Assembly (NCBI GenBank): GCA_028023455.1
Contig: JAQFVV010000031.1
Location: forward strand, 4,652,001 to 4,716,000
Direction: 5' to 3'
Length of the DNA: 64,000 bases
DNA from: Epiperipatus broadwayi
Lineage: Eukaryota > Onychophora > Udeonychophora > Euonychophora > Peripatidae
In this document: positions 35,799-46,746 of the stretch, piece after piece
Position numbering within the stretch: the stretch's first letter is position 1
Layout of the letters: every line of letters begins with the position of its first letter
Translations under genes and position numbers: made by a program
Notes under the pieces: generated by a model
Databases searched by the model: none
The model's input: only the letters and a program-made list of their open reading frames with translations
Told to the model about the DNA's origin: nothing

Positions 35799-36449
35799 TT
35801 AAAAAAGTGATAATGGGTGAGTAATAGGTGATTTTGTTATGGCTAATGGGTTAAACAGCTGGATCTTGCAATATATTGAAAGATATGCCTTTGAGAGTGA
35901 AGTATTAATTCGATCTGTTTCTTCTTTGAGTTTGTTTTGGATCTTGACCCTCATTGCGCTTGCACTCATATAAAAGGGAAATCCCAGAAAAGCAGATGGC
36001 TTTTCCTCATATATGCCTATACATTGCTTTGCATTATAAAGAGACCAAACTGCAGTCTTATTTAGACTGATCCTGAGTTTGTGTGTAGCTGCAAATTTTT
36101 GTATTATTGCATGCAAGGCCAGTAGGTGTTTTTTAGATGGGAGGAAGACAGTTATGTCAGCCATATAACCGATACATGTTATCTTCTGAGATGTGTTTGG
36201 TATTTGTATGTCAATGAATGTTTGCTGGATTTTTACTAATAAAGGGTTGATGTAGAAAGTGAAAAGTAAAGCACTCAGGGAGGATCCTTGTGAGATTGAT
36301 TGTGTTGGAATAAAAGATTCAAGATTTTTGCCACTGAGTGTAATATATATATATATATATATATCCCAATTTAACAACAAGCTGGTATATAAAAGAGTAC
36401 GAGGTATTGTGGTGGCAGCCAACATTTTAATTAATATCTTGATTGCCAC
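35799..36449 (-). pseudogene. LINE reverse transcriptase, domains B to E
   Basis: A 216-codon open frame contains SISQGSSLSALLFTFYINPL (domain B, normally P-Q-G-S-x-L-S; here Ser replaces Pro), then CIGYMADITVFLPSK. That is the catalytic box with Tyr-Met-Ala-Asp instead of Tyr-x-Asp-Asp, so the first metal-binding Asp is lost. RISLNKTAVWS (domain D) and AFLGFPF (domain E, L-G) follow. The first part of the frame runs through a (TA)n tract that inserted a Tyr-Ile run. The enzyme must be inactive. Confidence 0.75.
36340..36364. repeat. (TA)n tract inside dead RT
   Basis: About twelve TA units within the reverse-transcriptase frame. It arose after the element was inactive or helped to inactivate it. 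Confidence 0.9.
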
Positions 36450-36472
36450 AGAATCAAAAGCTGACTCAATGT

Positions 36473-36892
36473 CTATTTGAACTGCAACTGGGCTGTATTT
36501 TTTACTGCCTTAGGTACTGAGTCCAATACAGCTTTGAAAAGAAGTGCTGCCTGTTCTGTAGATGATTGCTTTCTTGCAAACTGATATGGTGAAATCAACG
36601 GAAGCAGATATGGCTCAATCTTGTCTTTAGTGACTTTCTCAATGATCTTGATGGCTATTGGGCCCATGTAGATATGCTGAATGTTATTAAGGGTGATTAT
36701 TGGAGATGGTTTCTTATTAAATGGCACTATTGCAATTGGATAAAGATTTTCAATGTTGTATATTTTTTGTGAGAGATAGTTTGCACGATTACATAACACT
36801 TGAGTAGTTGTATGGCTAAGATGCTCATACACAAATTTTGGTATGCCATGAGTGCCTGGATGACATGCATTGGGCAGAATGGCAAGCTTCAA
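36473..36892 (-). pseudogene. LINE reverse transcriptase, N-terminal and domain 1-2
   Basis: A 139-codon frame reads KLAILPNACHPGTHGIPKFV, then NLYPIAIVPFNKKPSPI (family: N-x-R-P-I-A-L/V, followed by the thumb-facing core) and ISPYQFARKQSSTEQAALLF (family Q-x-G-F-x-x-x-x-S-T). It is separated from the next RT block by a frameshift at about 36.47 kb. Together the two cover most of the polymerase. Confidence 0.72.
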
Positions 36893-37419
36893 AGCAAATT
36901 CATTAGAGGTAAATGGTGTATTTGTTTCAGGTGATCCAAAATAATTGGAGGGGTGAGTTGAAAAGTTGATGTGTCTGAAGCTTCTGTTTTAAATGCTTGT
37001 AAATATGTTCAATCATGTTATGTGCTGCATGTATAGTTGTTACAATTTGAAATGTCATAGGCACACTAATGGTGGAGGGAAAACCCAAGGCCCACCTGAT
37101 GTAGCCTCTAGTCCATGTATATTGTTGACTAAGGCAGACTTTGCTTTTTTTGATAGCTAGGTAGTCTTTAAGTGCTGCACATGTGTTGTCATATGCCTCG
37201 GTGAGCTTATATATATGCTGATATGTACTTTGAGTGGGTTAGACATTGTTATCCTCTTGTGTAGTTCATCTGCCAGAGCTAATAGCCTGGAGGGTGGTTT
37301 TTTCTGATGACATGATCAATATTGAATGAAAGTATATTTATGTATGCCTGATATTTCTGCACAGCACTTAATTGTAGTCCTTCAAGTTTATGGAGCATAA
37401 TATATGTTTCAGAAAAAAG

Positions 37420-37882
37420 GGATTATGGAGTGGATGCTTGTATTAGAATTCTCATTGTTTTTCCAAGTGGTAGTGAAGTTGGCTGAATTTCAGTTAGATC
37501 AAGTTTTGCAGTTTGAGCAGAGTGATCTGAGAATGGGGATGGATTGAGCTTGAGGCTGAAGTAATGGTACAGCATTGGCAAATAGAAGCAAAGGTCATTT
37601 AAAGATATGTGTTGGTTATTATGGAATATTACTGTGTGTGGTGGTAGAAAGCCCTCAGCACTCATGAGTGGTATTGCAATTTGATACAGCCATTGAGATG
37701 AAGTCTGTGTACTTCATGTTAAAATCTCCCATGATGATAGTCAGGTAAAGAGTTGATGCTAGCAGTGAGTTGATGGTGAGTATGATGTTGATATGATGAT
37801 GTTTCCAGGTGGGATGTAGGCGAAAACTATGTTGAGAGTGGTTGCATGGTGATGAAATGTTGCTATCAACAAGTTTGTATCA

Positions 37883-37913
<31 letters not shown>

Positions 37914-37915
37914 GA

Positions 37916-37953
<38 letters not shown>

Positions 37954-38245
37954 TCTGAATGATGTGAATGGGAAAATTGGGGTTATTAGTAGGCCAGTTC
38001 CACCCACAGGTGATGACATGTCCCTGGAGCATGCAAAGAAGCCTTCAGTGTAAAGATTGCACTGTTGGGTCAATCTGTGATCTGCTATATATTTTTGTTT
38101 CCAGAAGTCCTAATATATGTGTCTTTGTAATTTTGATCCATTCTCTAAGTTGATGTAGTTTATTTGCTGAGTTTAAAGCCTGCACATTAAAAGCTGTTAT
38201 TTTGACCTTCATTATGGTTGTAATTTTAAGGTTGTTCCATTTCAA
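37420..38245 (-). pseudogene. LINE AP-type endonuclease
   Basis: The N-terminus reads MKVKITAFNVQALNSANKLH followed by HILGLLETKIYSR. These are the N-x-x and x-x-E-T/E-K motifs of the exonuclease-endonuclease-phosphatase fold that nicks target DNA. GGTGLLITPIFPFT and LNIVFAYIPPGN follow around 37.8-38.0 kb. FSDHSAQTAKLDLTE near 37.52 kb holds the S-D-H catalytic end. A ~70-base AT palindrome (37882-37960) interrupts the domain, together with frame changes. The catalytic His is preserved but the frame is not. Confidence 0.7.
37909..37960. repeat. Perfect 52-bp AT palindrome
   Basis: The segment starts attcagaatcat, passes through (AT)n and ends atgattctgaat, and it equals its own reverse complement over all 52 bases. 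A further (AT)n lies directly to the left (37882-37908). It interrupts the endonuclease region of the minus-strand LINE and is likely to extrude as a cruciform. Confidence 0.9.
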
Positions 38246-38478
38246 AATAAGTTAGTGGCTGGTTTTCATTGTATGAGCTGTACATTGTTGGAGTTTCGTT
38301 GGTTAGTTAAATAGGAGTGATGACCATTGGTGACCAGTCATCCAATTGAATTCTGGTTAATGATGATGCAGTGATGTACTCTTCTGTTTTTGAGTTGTTG
38401 TGCTCTTCAGTTTTTGTTTTTTTATTGTTTTTGCTTTTTTAGGGGCGACCTGGCTCTTTTTTTTCTATTGTACTTACT

Positions 38479-40030
38479 TCAACTTGTACTTACTTCAACT
38501 TGTGGAAGAAGTGGCATGATTGCTTCCATGATATATGTTGATGTGTTATTTTTAATAGTATGTGTGATGTTTGTTCTATTGGTACTTTGTGTTTCACTGT
38601 AAGTGCTTTGTGATATTTCAGTTGGGTTGATATTTGAATCATTCATGCATTGTATGTTTTGACAGTTGCTTGTGCTATTTTGAGCTGCTTGTGTGACATT
38701 TGGATTTAAGTGCTGCATTCTGTTTGGTTCATTTATACTGTTATTTTGGTTTTTTGTAGTTTGATCTATGAGAGGTAGTAATAGCAGTTCTTCAGATGAA
38801 GAACTTGTTTGCATCTGGTTATTCATATCTGAATTTATCTTGACTATGTGTGTGTGACTGATATCTTCAGTTTGTGTATGGTTGAGCTGATTATTTGTCT
38901 GTTGTGATTGTAGACTCTTTCTGTTATCACATTGTTTTTTCAGATGGTCACTGTTTAGTTCATCTATGTTTTTGTTTTTTGTTTTCATTAGAATTTTGAT
39001 TAGTGAGAGGGAGATGGAGAAGTTGTTTGCATATTGTTGTAAATATTTGGATTTATGCTATCATTATGCATATGGTTCCTGTTTTCAGTATGTGTGTGGT
39101 CGAGCACTTCATTTTTTTTTTGTGATTGTGGATTATTTTTGTGTCACATTTTATTGCCAAGTGGCCTCGCTTCCCACATGTGTAACATATGGGTTTAAGC
39201 CCTCTTATGAAGAGGCTCGGCATGGTTTCCTGAACTACAAAGTGTGTAGAAATATTGTTTGGATCTATTTCTGGATGCAATCTCAGCTTGAAATCAATGC
39301 TGTTGCTGTATACCAGTACTGGTGTATCTTTCAGATAAATTGGGTTGAATGCCACGACTTTACCAAATAGCTGCATCATTTTCTGAAAGATTTTGATGTC
39401 ATTTCCAAGTATGCATTCTTGATTATGCCAGTAATCTGATTATGTTGATCAGCATCTACTGCAATGAGTGCATAGTTACCTAAAGTTTTAATGGTGGTTT
39501 GAAACCGGATTTTTTGGTTTTCTTGATAAAATTCGAGGGTTAATTATCGTGAGTTAGGATGATCAGCAATCCTTAATATGCTATCCCAAAGGCCATGTAG
39601 TGTTATTGCTTCATAAAGCAAATTTCTAGAAAATTTATATAGCAATAAATTTGCATCTGTAGCTGAAAATGTTATTGAACGAGGAGAAAACAATCTTTTG
39701 AATGACGTATGAAGGCCATGTGGGACCGTATTATTAAACCGTTCACATATTAGTTTTAAATCATCATAATTCCACTGAAGCGGTATGGAGGGATTGATTT
39801 TCTTGGGTTTGTATATCTAACTGCAAAATATCATTAGTATTTATTTTTCAGAAGCAATGGAAAATTTTATTTTTTTCTGAAATTGCAACTTGATTGTGTT
39901 CTTTTTGTTGTAAATTATTTTTTTCCGAATGCTTTCTTGTAAATTATTTTTTGCTATGTTGGCATATGTTTTTGCTTCATCTGTAATTTGCATAGACTTG
40001 GATAGTATATTGGCGACGTTCTGTTGGTCA
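38479..40030 (-). pseudogene. LINE ORF1 (gag-like, CCHC zinc knuckle)
   Basis: Fragments in order start with SKSMQITDEAKTYANIAKNN near 39.95 kb, just inside the 5' end. A domain follows with VVAFNPIYLKDTPVLVYSNS and then CYTCGKRGHLAIKC around 39.15-39.19 kb, an exact C-x2-C-x4-H-x4-C zinc knuckle of nucleic-acid-binding Gag type. The C-terminal part (38479-38988) is a Ser/Asn/Gln/Thr-rich low-complexity tail. ORF1 proteins coat the RNA in the retrotransposition particle. The three pieces are in different frames, so the gene is broken. Plus-strand frames across this region are antisense shadows. Confidence 0.72.
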
Positions 40031-40045
40031 CATGACCAGGGGGTC

Positions 40046-40172
<127 letters not shown>

Positions 40173-40429
40173 TAGTATTAAGTGTCATATGTATGAGTTT
40201 AAACACTGAAAAATAATGAGCTTGTAATGGATATTTCATCATATTAATGGTCCAATAATTAGAGTTACTAATAGTATTCTAATGACATAATAATTGACTA
40301 TAAATTCAAGTTGTATCATTACATTACTTTTCAGGACTAATCTCTGCATAGATATGATAGGTTAACCCAAAATAAGTATTATTAAAAGTTACTCAAATGT
40401 TTTTGACATGTTAAAGTGTGACCATATCA

Positions 40430-41622
40430 TTATCAACATCATTTTCATTCATTAGTGAACTACTGCAGAATGAAAATCTCACTTAATTTAAAGCAATTTC
40501 TGTGATAATGGTTTCTTTTCTCCACATCACACCACCAAACTTTTTTTATTTTGTCTATTCATATCACAAGTGGGTTTTTTTCGTAGATCTTTTTAATGAT
40601 TCTGGAATCCAGAAATATGTTCAATCCAGCTCCACTTTAGGCTTTAAATTCTTTGAATGATTTCAATAACATCAATCTATTCTCTCACTCACATATTTTG
40701 GTTTCATTTTGTTATTTCAAACATATATCTTTCTGTCCCTTGTTGATTGGTCTGAATTCTTTGTTTCCATGTTTTAGATCCATAAATAAGAACTGATAAA
40801 ACACATCTATTAAAAATTTTATCTTTCATACACAAATATATTTCCTTTTAATCACTCCACCAAAATTTAATTCTATGATTAATTTCATCAATTATATTTT
40901 TATCTGTGTTAATAATCTGATAAAGTATTTGAAGTTATTCAGTTCTTCTAATTCATGATTGTTAATTTTTATTTTCTTTCTGAGAAAATTCAATAGCAAT
41001 TAATTATTTTAATCTTTTTAGTATTTATCTTTAGACCAATTTTCTTACATTCATCTGGTTACTTTCTATTTAAATCCACAAAAGTTTTTGTAGATAAGGA
41101 GTCATCTGTAATACATTCTAAATAAAGTTAATCTTTTGAATTGCTACTATGTAATCTAATCTGATGCATTTTAATAAATATTCTTCTAGATATCTCAATA
41201 TCCTGGATCTATATTTTGATGGTTTTACATTTTAGTCATAGAAATATTTATCGAATCAACTGTCTTCATTAATCTACAAATCTAAAGCATAATAGAACTC
41301 ATATACATCCGATTAAATCTAGTTTTTGTTGTTGTTTTTTTTTTTTATTGATTTAAACTCAATGTTCACTATAAATGAGTTGTAATTATCTTAATAAAGA
41401 TTTTATATAAAACTAGCGTAAAATTGATAGACATGTAATTTCTAATATTTTTTTAATCATTGTTTTTAAAATATTAATATTACAACTGTGTTTTAAAGTA
41501 ATCTAGTACATTTTTATTATCTAGACATTTTCTATATAACCATACCAATAATTTAATATTTCATCTACTTTTTTTAAAATATCAATAACAATTCAATCAT
41601 TTCCTGAAGTTTTCTCTTCTTC
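40430..41622 (-). mobile_element. RTE-like LINE fragment, minus strand
   Basis: Read on the minus strand, the left end gives FGGVMWRKET, the conserved C-terminal W-motif of the family seen at 16.6 and 21.0 kb, and the right part gives LCFRFVD, matching the FVDYEKAFDS block of the copy at 20.0 kb. Many stops are present. The right end changes direction abruptly at about 41.62 kb, where 30 bases of the same LINE resume on the + strand. Segment 41160-41622 is the reverse complement of 42430-42900. Confidence 0.7.
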
Positions 41623-41639
41623 ATATGAGTTTTATTATG

Positions 41640-42525
41640 CTTTAGATTTGTAGATTATAAATTGCAATTATAATTTTCAAATTGCACCCAAAGAATTATT
41701 TAAATAATAAGTGTAATAATGCTTAGGGCTAAATGGGTTTACATATAAATTGTAATCTTTCCTTCTGGTTCTTCAACACCTCTACCCTAGCTTTTTTTTT
41801 TTACCATCTACTTACTAGCTCAATAATAAACAATCAGGTATAACAATAATAAAGTATAAGACTTTTTTTTTTTTTAAGTGTCATATCATCGGCCGGGACG
41901 CGAACCCGCAACCCGGGCAACTGCCTGCAAGTGCAAGTCTAAGACTTTTTAAGTCATTTATTCATGTTATACCAAAATTTATAGCATTACTATTATCTAA
42001 ATTATAAATTTAAAATTTTGGAGCTATAATAAACATTTTTTATTCTATTCCTAACATGGATAACCAATCAAAAGATTACAATATATATGTATATTTTAAA
42101 ATTCATTGAAAAGAATTGAATATCTAAATTTTTATAAAATAGTACAAAAACGAGTTAATAATAATATTAAAAAATATAATTGTGAATTGGCAAGGACAGC
42201 TGTAGAAGAGAATAAAAGTTTCAAAAAGTATAGAACATTTTGATGCTGAAGAAAAGTTGTTTCAGCATATAGAAAAAAGGATAGAACTTTTATTAAAAAA
42301 AGGTATGGTATCATAAAATCTGTATAAACATATAGTAATAAAGAACAAGTAAACAAAGTAATTACTATAATTACTCATTTTCTGTGTTATTTAACATTTT
42401 AAATAAAGAGGTGAAACGTGCAATAAATTTATGAAGAAGAGAAAACTTCAGGAAATGATTGAATTATTATTGATATTTTAAAAAAAGTAGATGAAATATT
42501 AAATTATTGGTATGGTTATATAGAA
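41640..42525 (+). repeat. Left arm of a ~0.88-kb inverted duplication
   Basis: This block contains a repeat module shared with 21.3 kb, a truncated SINE and part of a LINE. It is present again in reverse orientation at 50745-51645, on the far side of the LTR element. Landmarks include ctaaatgggtttacatataa, the SINE 3' half (ggccgggacgcgaacccgca) and tggataaccaatcaaaagat. The right arm keeps 41 bases of SINE that are missing here. Confidence 0.8.
41866..41937 (-). repeat. tRNA-Gly-like SINE, 5'-truncated copy
   Basis: On the minus strand the B-box half remains: gggttcgcgtcccggccgat, then a short body and an A-tail (T-run at 41864-41875 on the + strand). The A-box half, seen intact at 51.33-51.43 kb, has been deleted. 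The target site AAGTATAAGACTTTTT is visible on the left side. Confidence 0.7.
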
Positions 42526-42940
42526 AATGTTCTAGATAATAAAAATGTACTAGATTACTTTAAAACACAGTTGTAATATTAATATTTTAAAAACAATGAT
42601 TAAAAAAATATTAGAAATTACATGTCTATCAATTTTACGCTAGTTTTATATAAAATCTTTATTAAGATAATTACAACTCATTTATAGTGAACATTGAGTT
42701 TAAATCAATAAAAAAATACAACAACAAAAACTAGATTTAATCGGATGTATATGAGTTCTATTATCTTTAGATTTGTAGATTAATGAAGACAGTTGATTCG
42801 ATAAATATTTCTATGACTAAAATGTAAGACCATCAAAATATAGATCCAGGATATTGAGATATCTAGAAGAATATTTATTAAAATGCATCAGATTATATTA
42901 AATTATTGGTATGGTTATATAGAAAATGTCTAGATAATAA
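42110..42940 (+). mobile_element. RTE-like LINE fragment, plus strand
   Basis: This is the middle part of the same LINE as at 40.4-41.6 kb, in the opposite orientation. It spans the region before and including the FVD block (tttagatttgtagattaatg near 42776-42795) and ends with gatatctagaagaatattta, which pairs with 41.18 kb. The far right (42894-42940) repeats ttaaattattggtatggtta from 42.50 kb, so there is a local tandem piece right where the LTR starts. No intact frame. Confidence 0.65.
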
Positions 42941-42943
42941 AAA

Positions 42944-45608
42944 TGTAACAGTCAGAATCGTCTATCTCGCTAACACACTGCAGAATTCAAACCCCAGACA
43001 CGAAACTGAACATTCTAGGAGGGATTGCCTTCTAGATATACTAAGTTCGAATCTAAAGCCCAAATTTCACAGCGCCATCTACGTGACAACGCATCTGATG
43101 CCACTACTAAGACTCTATACTAAAAGAAGTTTGGGTGGCTAATTAACGTCTATGGATTTACAAAAGAAATGCAGAAAATATATATATATATAGACCGAGA
43201 CAGAGATAGGAATCAAATAAAATAAGAGATCAAATTTAGTTTTAAATAATTTCACAAAATTTATTCATAAAATATATATATATATAACACCACTGTCTGC
43301 TTATATGAGACAGGGACGTGTATTAAATAATTGTGGGCATTATATTTCAATAAATGACAAAAAGGTTTTAAAACAAAGTTATATATTCTATTCCTCGGGC
43401 TAATAGCATTACGATAATGTGCTTGACGAGATAGGAACATGTGCGAGGTGCTTTGAGCAATTATACAAGTTTAAGAAAATATTTGAAATTAAGTGTTATA
43501 AAATATTTATTGATTTCGAGAATAGCACGGACAAAAGCTTACTAAGCAACAAAGTGGGAATGTAATCAAAGCATTTATTTGAGAATAATAATAATAGAGT
43601 TGCATTGGGAGGTCAGTATTGCTGATAATGAATTTATTAAAGTTGGATGGTGTGACACGTTTAAGTCACGGATGCTTTGTAAAATAAATATAAAATAAAA
43701 CAATATTGAAGATCTGGAATAATTACGGAGGGCATCTCGCCACTAACCTGTAGAAAAGTATTTTATGAACAGCCAAAACTTAGTGTTTAATTCCCAGGTG
43801 TGTCATTTGGAACACACTCTGCCTGGAAACTTGCAATATATGAAAAGAATGGACTTTGCCATGTAAAGAATCCTTGGAATAATAAAACAACGCAGTCTCA
43901 ACAACCAATTCATTTACCAGCAATATGAGACTAGTGTATATAAAAACATATTGAATGGGTTTTACTCGGATTAAGAGAAATGCCCAATCAAATTCCCCAA
44001 AATTCATTTAAAAGGGTCCGCACATTCTCGACATCAATGATGAACTTTATAATTAAAGTAGAACACGGTAATTAAAATAGGAAAATGCATGCTTGTGGGT
44101 TTGAAAAGTAAGTATAGATTTATATACGCAATCATGCATTAGGGGACACATTTAATCATTGACCTCACACATACTCTCATATTAGATTAAAATCAATAAC
44201 ATGTAGATTTTAAACTATGTGATTATATTATATATTAAAGAATAGAAACACCCTCGAACGAGTGATTTGCAAGATAATAAAATTGGAAAATTATAAATTT
44301 AAAATATGCCTTCATAGCGGCGTCTTATTTTCAACAAAGGGAATAATTCACTCGGTCAAAGATGATTCTGACACATTATCATAATAAAATAAAAGAAAGC
44401 TTTATAAATAGAAAATATTAACCCAAGGATAGAGCAAAACAGTTGATTATATTATATTAACACATTAAAGAAATACATAATGAAGTTATGTGAAATATAA
44501 GGAAAACAATTTTTAATAGCTCACAATTTTAAATAGCTATAGCATGTTAGTTATCACAAAAGCTCTTGGGTTAATTTAGGGTTACCTCTGGAGAAGCATT
44601 TAGGTAGATTGATGGTCGGCAGGTTTTTATATAATTTAACAGCAAAATCTGGAAATGTTCATATTTTTGGAAGCAGCAGTTCCGGGGTTTGGGTGATAAC
44701 TTCCGATGGTCTACAGCAGCAGATGACCATTCCGGAAAGAAATAGCCTTCTCGCGCTCTACTCTGTCATGTCAAGATTTACAAATTACTAGAATAGAACT
44801 CAGAATGATTTCTCTTAGAAACATTAGAAGAAAAACACTGGAGAACAAAAGAAAATCCTTTTTTTTATAGTAGACTTTAACAATAGAACTGCCCTGGAGC
44901 ATTACAAAAATATATCGGATTATCAGCTGTAATCATCCGAATATCTAAAGGAATTCAACATTAATTAATTTCTTTTGTTACTTTCCCTGTTGACATTTGA
45001 ATTACAAACTAGATTTAATTAAAAATTACTTTTATTAATTAAAGAAAACCTTAAGTGGACATCTGCTGTTTTTAGATAAACTTATATAATATTAACTAAT
45101 TAAACTATTGTCCCTCATTTATTTTAACGGAAATATTTGGAATAACTTTTATTAAATTAAAAAAAATGATTTTACTTTTTAAATTGCAATATTTGAATCT
45201 ATTTACTAAACGAATATTTACTAAATGAATTTTATTTTAAATCAAAATATATTACGACAGTAATATATTTGTAAATAGATTCAAACAAAACAACTTTAAC
45301 AATTTATAATTTTGATATGTTTAAAATGCATATCATAGTGTGTGCGCAATTACGACTTATATAACCTACTTTTTAATAAATCAAAATTATGTGAACATAT
45401 ACATAATCTATAATCTTTTATTTATTTGGGAATGACTTATATATATAATATGAGCATTGTACTCGTGGTTTAAAAGTAGGCAGGATTTTCGGTATATAAG
45501 TGTATTGCAGACACACTACGATAGATTGGGGTTCAAACTAAGGTATAAGGTAGGAAATAGGTGAGAAAAGGTGAAACGAAGATCTGCAAAGCAGACCTTA
45601 CTGTTTCA
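42944..45608 (-). repeat. Long LTR, 3' copy (2665 bp)
   Basis: This copy matches 48117-50742 nearly end to end. Its ends are TGTAACAG on the left and CTGTTTCA on the right, so in element orientation (minus) it begins TGAAACAG and ends CTGTTACA, a canonical TG...CA LTR with near-perfect 8-bp terminal inverted repeats. Compared with the other copy it has a 75-bp segment (43420-43494) the other lacks, and misses ~43 bases present at 48286-48328. A GC-richer island at 44690-44770 holds a short hairpin. In element orientation a TATA-type string (ttatatacc) lies ~110 bases from the start. A purine-rich AAGGGAATG just before it fits a polypurine tract. Confidence 0.85.
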
Positions 45609-45921
45609 CATTCCCTTAGTGACAGAACAAAAAAAAAGATCTTACAACAGGTGTCCATCTATGAAGCCTGCATAAACAAAATTTACAAGATAACCCATAA
45701 TGTACAGGATATAAATATAATGAAGAAATGAAACTGAATTATATACCCAGATCATATTAATAAATCTACCATCTAGTGAACATTTTGTCTATTATTTTCC
45801 CCTTTCAACAAATTTTATTTAACGTTTTACAAGTTTAATATTGGTTATATCCTATCTCCTTGCTCATTTATCCTGTGACGTGTCCATTTTTATTTTATTT
45901 TTTTTGTTTAAAAAAAAACTA

Positions 45922-46746
45922 CTATAATCCTGGGTCTGGTGGGTAATACCTGCCTTTATATTTTAATAAGTGCAGTCTCTGATTATCAAGCCTCTTTACC
46001 TTGTCTGGCGGTTCTTTAGCCCAGGGACTGAAATCCAGAGTGGTTAAAACTTTGGCCATTTCCTTTATTTCATCCGGTTGAGATATTTGTGCTATATCAG
46101 GTGGGATATTTTCCTTGGGTTTTTTAAATACTTTGATATTGGTGGTAAGCTTGGTTAGCTGGGTTTGAGGCCCTAGGTCTCGTACATTCTTGGCTGGAAA
46201 TATCTCGTCTAAATACAATTGTGGACATTTTTTGACTTTGTGAAAAATTTTTATGTCACGAAGCTTGGTTAGCTGGGTTTGAATCCGTAAGTCCCATACA
46301 TTCTTGGCTAGAAATATCTCATCTAAATACATTTGTGGACATTTTTTGACTTCATGAAAAATTTTTATGTGACGAAGCTTGGTTAGCTGGGTTTGATGTC
46401 CTGTGTCCTGGACATCATTTTTTTCATTTGCCGAATCATTGGACTCTAATTTCTGGTTCAGGGATTCATCTGTTAATGACCCTACTGAGTTCAGCTCTGT
46501 TTCATCTTTTCTTGGTTCAATGACCTTTTTATCGTTCTTCATGCAGCATTTTTCGAATGCAAGTCGGAGGGCTTTCTGTCCCTCTCTCACTTGTGCCAAT
46601 TCGTGGATGAGTTTGGCCAACTCTTTACATTCCTCAGCTCTCCTGCGGATTTGCTCTTCTTCCCATCATTTTGCTCTTTCTTCACTTTGCTTCCACATCT
46701 CTATAAGATTCCGGAATTGGATCTCATTAGTATCTGTATTTTCCAT
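45922..46746 (-). pseudogene. Gag-like repeat protein of the long-LTR element (one stop)
   Basis: From ATG at 46746 the frame runs 274 codons to TAG at 45922, interrupted once by TGA at about codon 27 (AAA-TGA-TGG). The N-terminus reads MENTDTNEIQFRNLIEMWKQ, then an Arg/Glu-rich helix RRRAEECKELAKLIHELAQV that looks coiled. The middle holds two full and one partial copy of a 38-residue unit (QTQLTKLR, then IKIFH.VKKCPQ and YLDEIF.AKNV) from exact 114-bp tandem repeats starting at 46147, 46261 and 46375 on the + strand. The tail is Pro-rich, ending GRYYPPDPGL. No zinc knuckle is visible. The position and coiled N-terminus suggest a Gag-type structural protein. I do not recognise the family. 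Confidence 0.55.
46147..46411 (-). repeat. 114-bp in-frame tandem repeat
   Basis: Units begin aagcttggttagctgggttt at 46147, 46261 and 46375, spaced exactly 114 bases, and the third is partial. Because 114 is a multiple of three, the reading frame is kept, giving 38-residue protein repeats. Differences between units are mostly single bases. Confidence 0.9.

Larger units (their letters stand above)
34596..40045 (-). mobile_element. Near full-length dead LINE (ORF1 + EN-RT), minus strand
   Basis: Reading right to left, the element has an ORF1 with a CCHC zinc knuckle (40.03-38.48 kb), an AP-type endonuclease (38.25-37.4 kb), a reverse transcriptase (36.9-35.8 kb) and a C-terminal domain (35.43-34.65 kb), ending in an A/TAA tail. 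That order is the classic two-ORF non-LTR retrotransposon, and ~5.4 kb is a normal full length. Every ORF is broken by stops or frameshifts and by inserted (TA)n tracts at 36340-36364 and 37882-37950. The + strand sequence GTGTCA flanks both sides (34480-34484 region and 40182-40187), a weak hint of a target duplication. The clade (I, CR1 or related) is not resolved by eye. Confidence 0.82.

Noticed and set aside
38390-39370. Plus-strand frames of 70 and 134 codons rich in Phe, Cys and Tyr
   Set aside because: They are antisense to the LINE ORF1, which has a proper zinc knuckle on the minus strand.
43780-44007. 75- and 93-codon minus-strand frames in the LTRs
   Set aside because: Hydrophobic, no family signature, and lengths differ between copies because of indels, as expected for non-coding LTR sequence.
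44609-44791. 60-codon frame conserved in both LTRs
   Set aside because: Near identity follows from LTR duplication. There is no motif, and the frame lies in an LTR, so coding is not supported.
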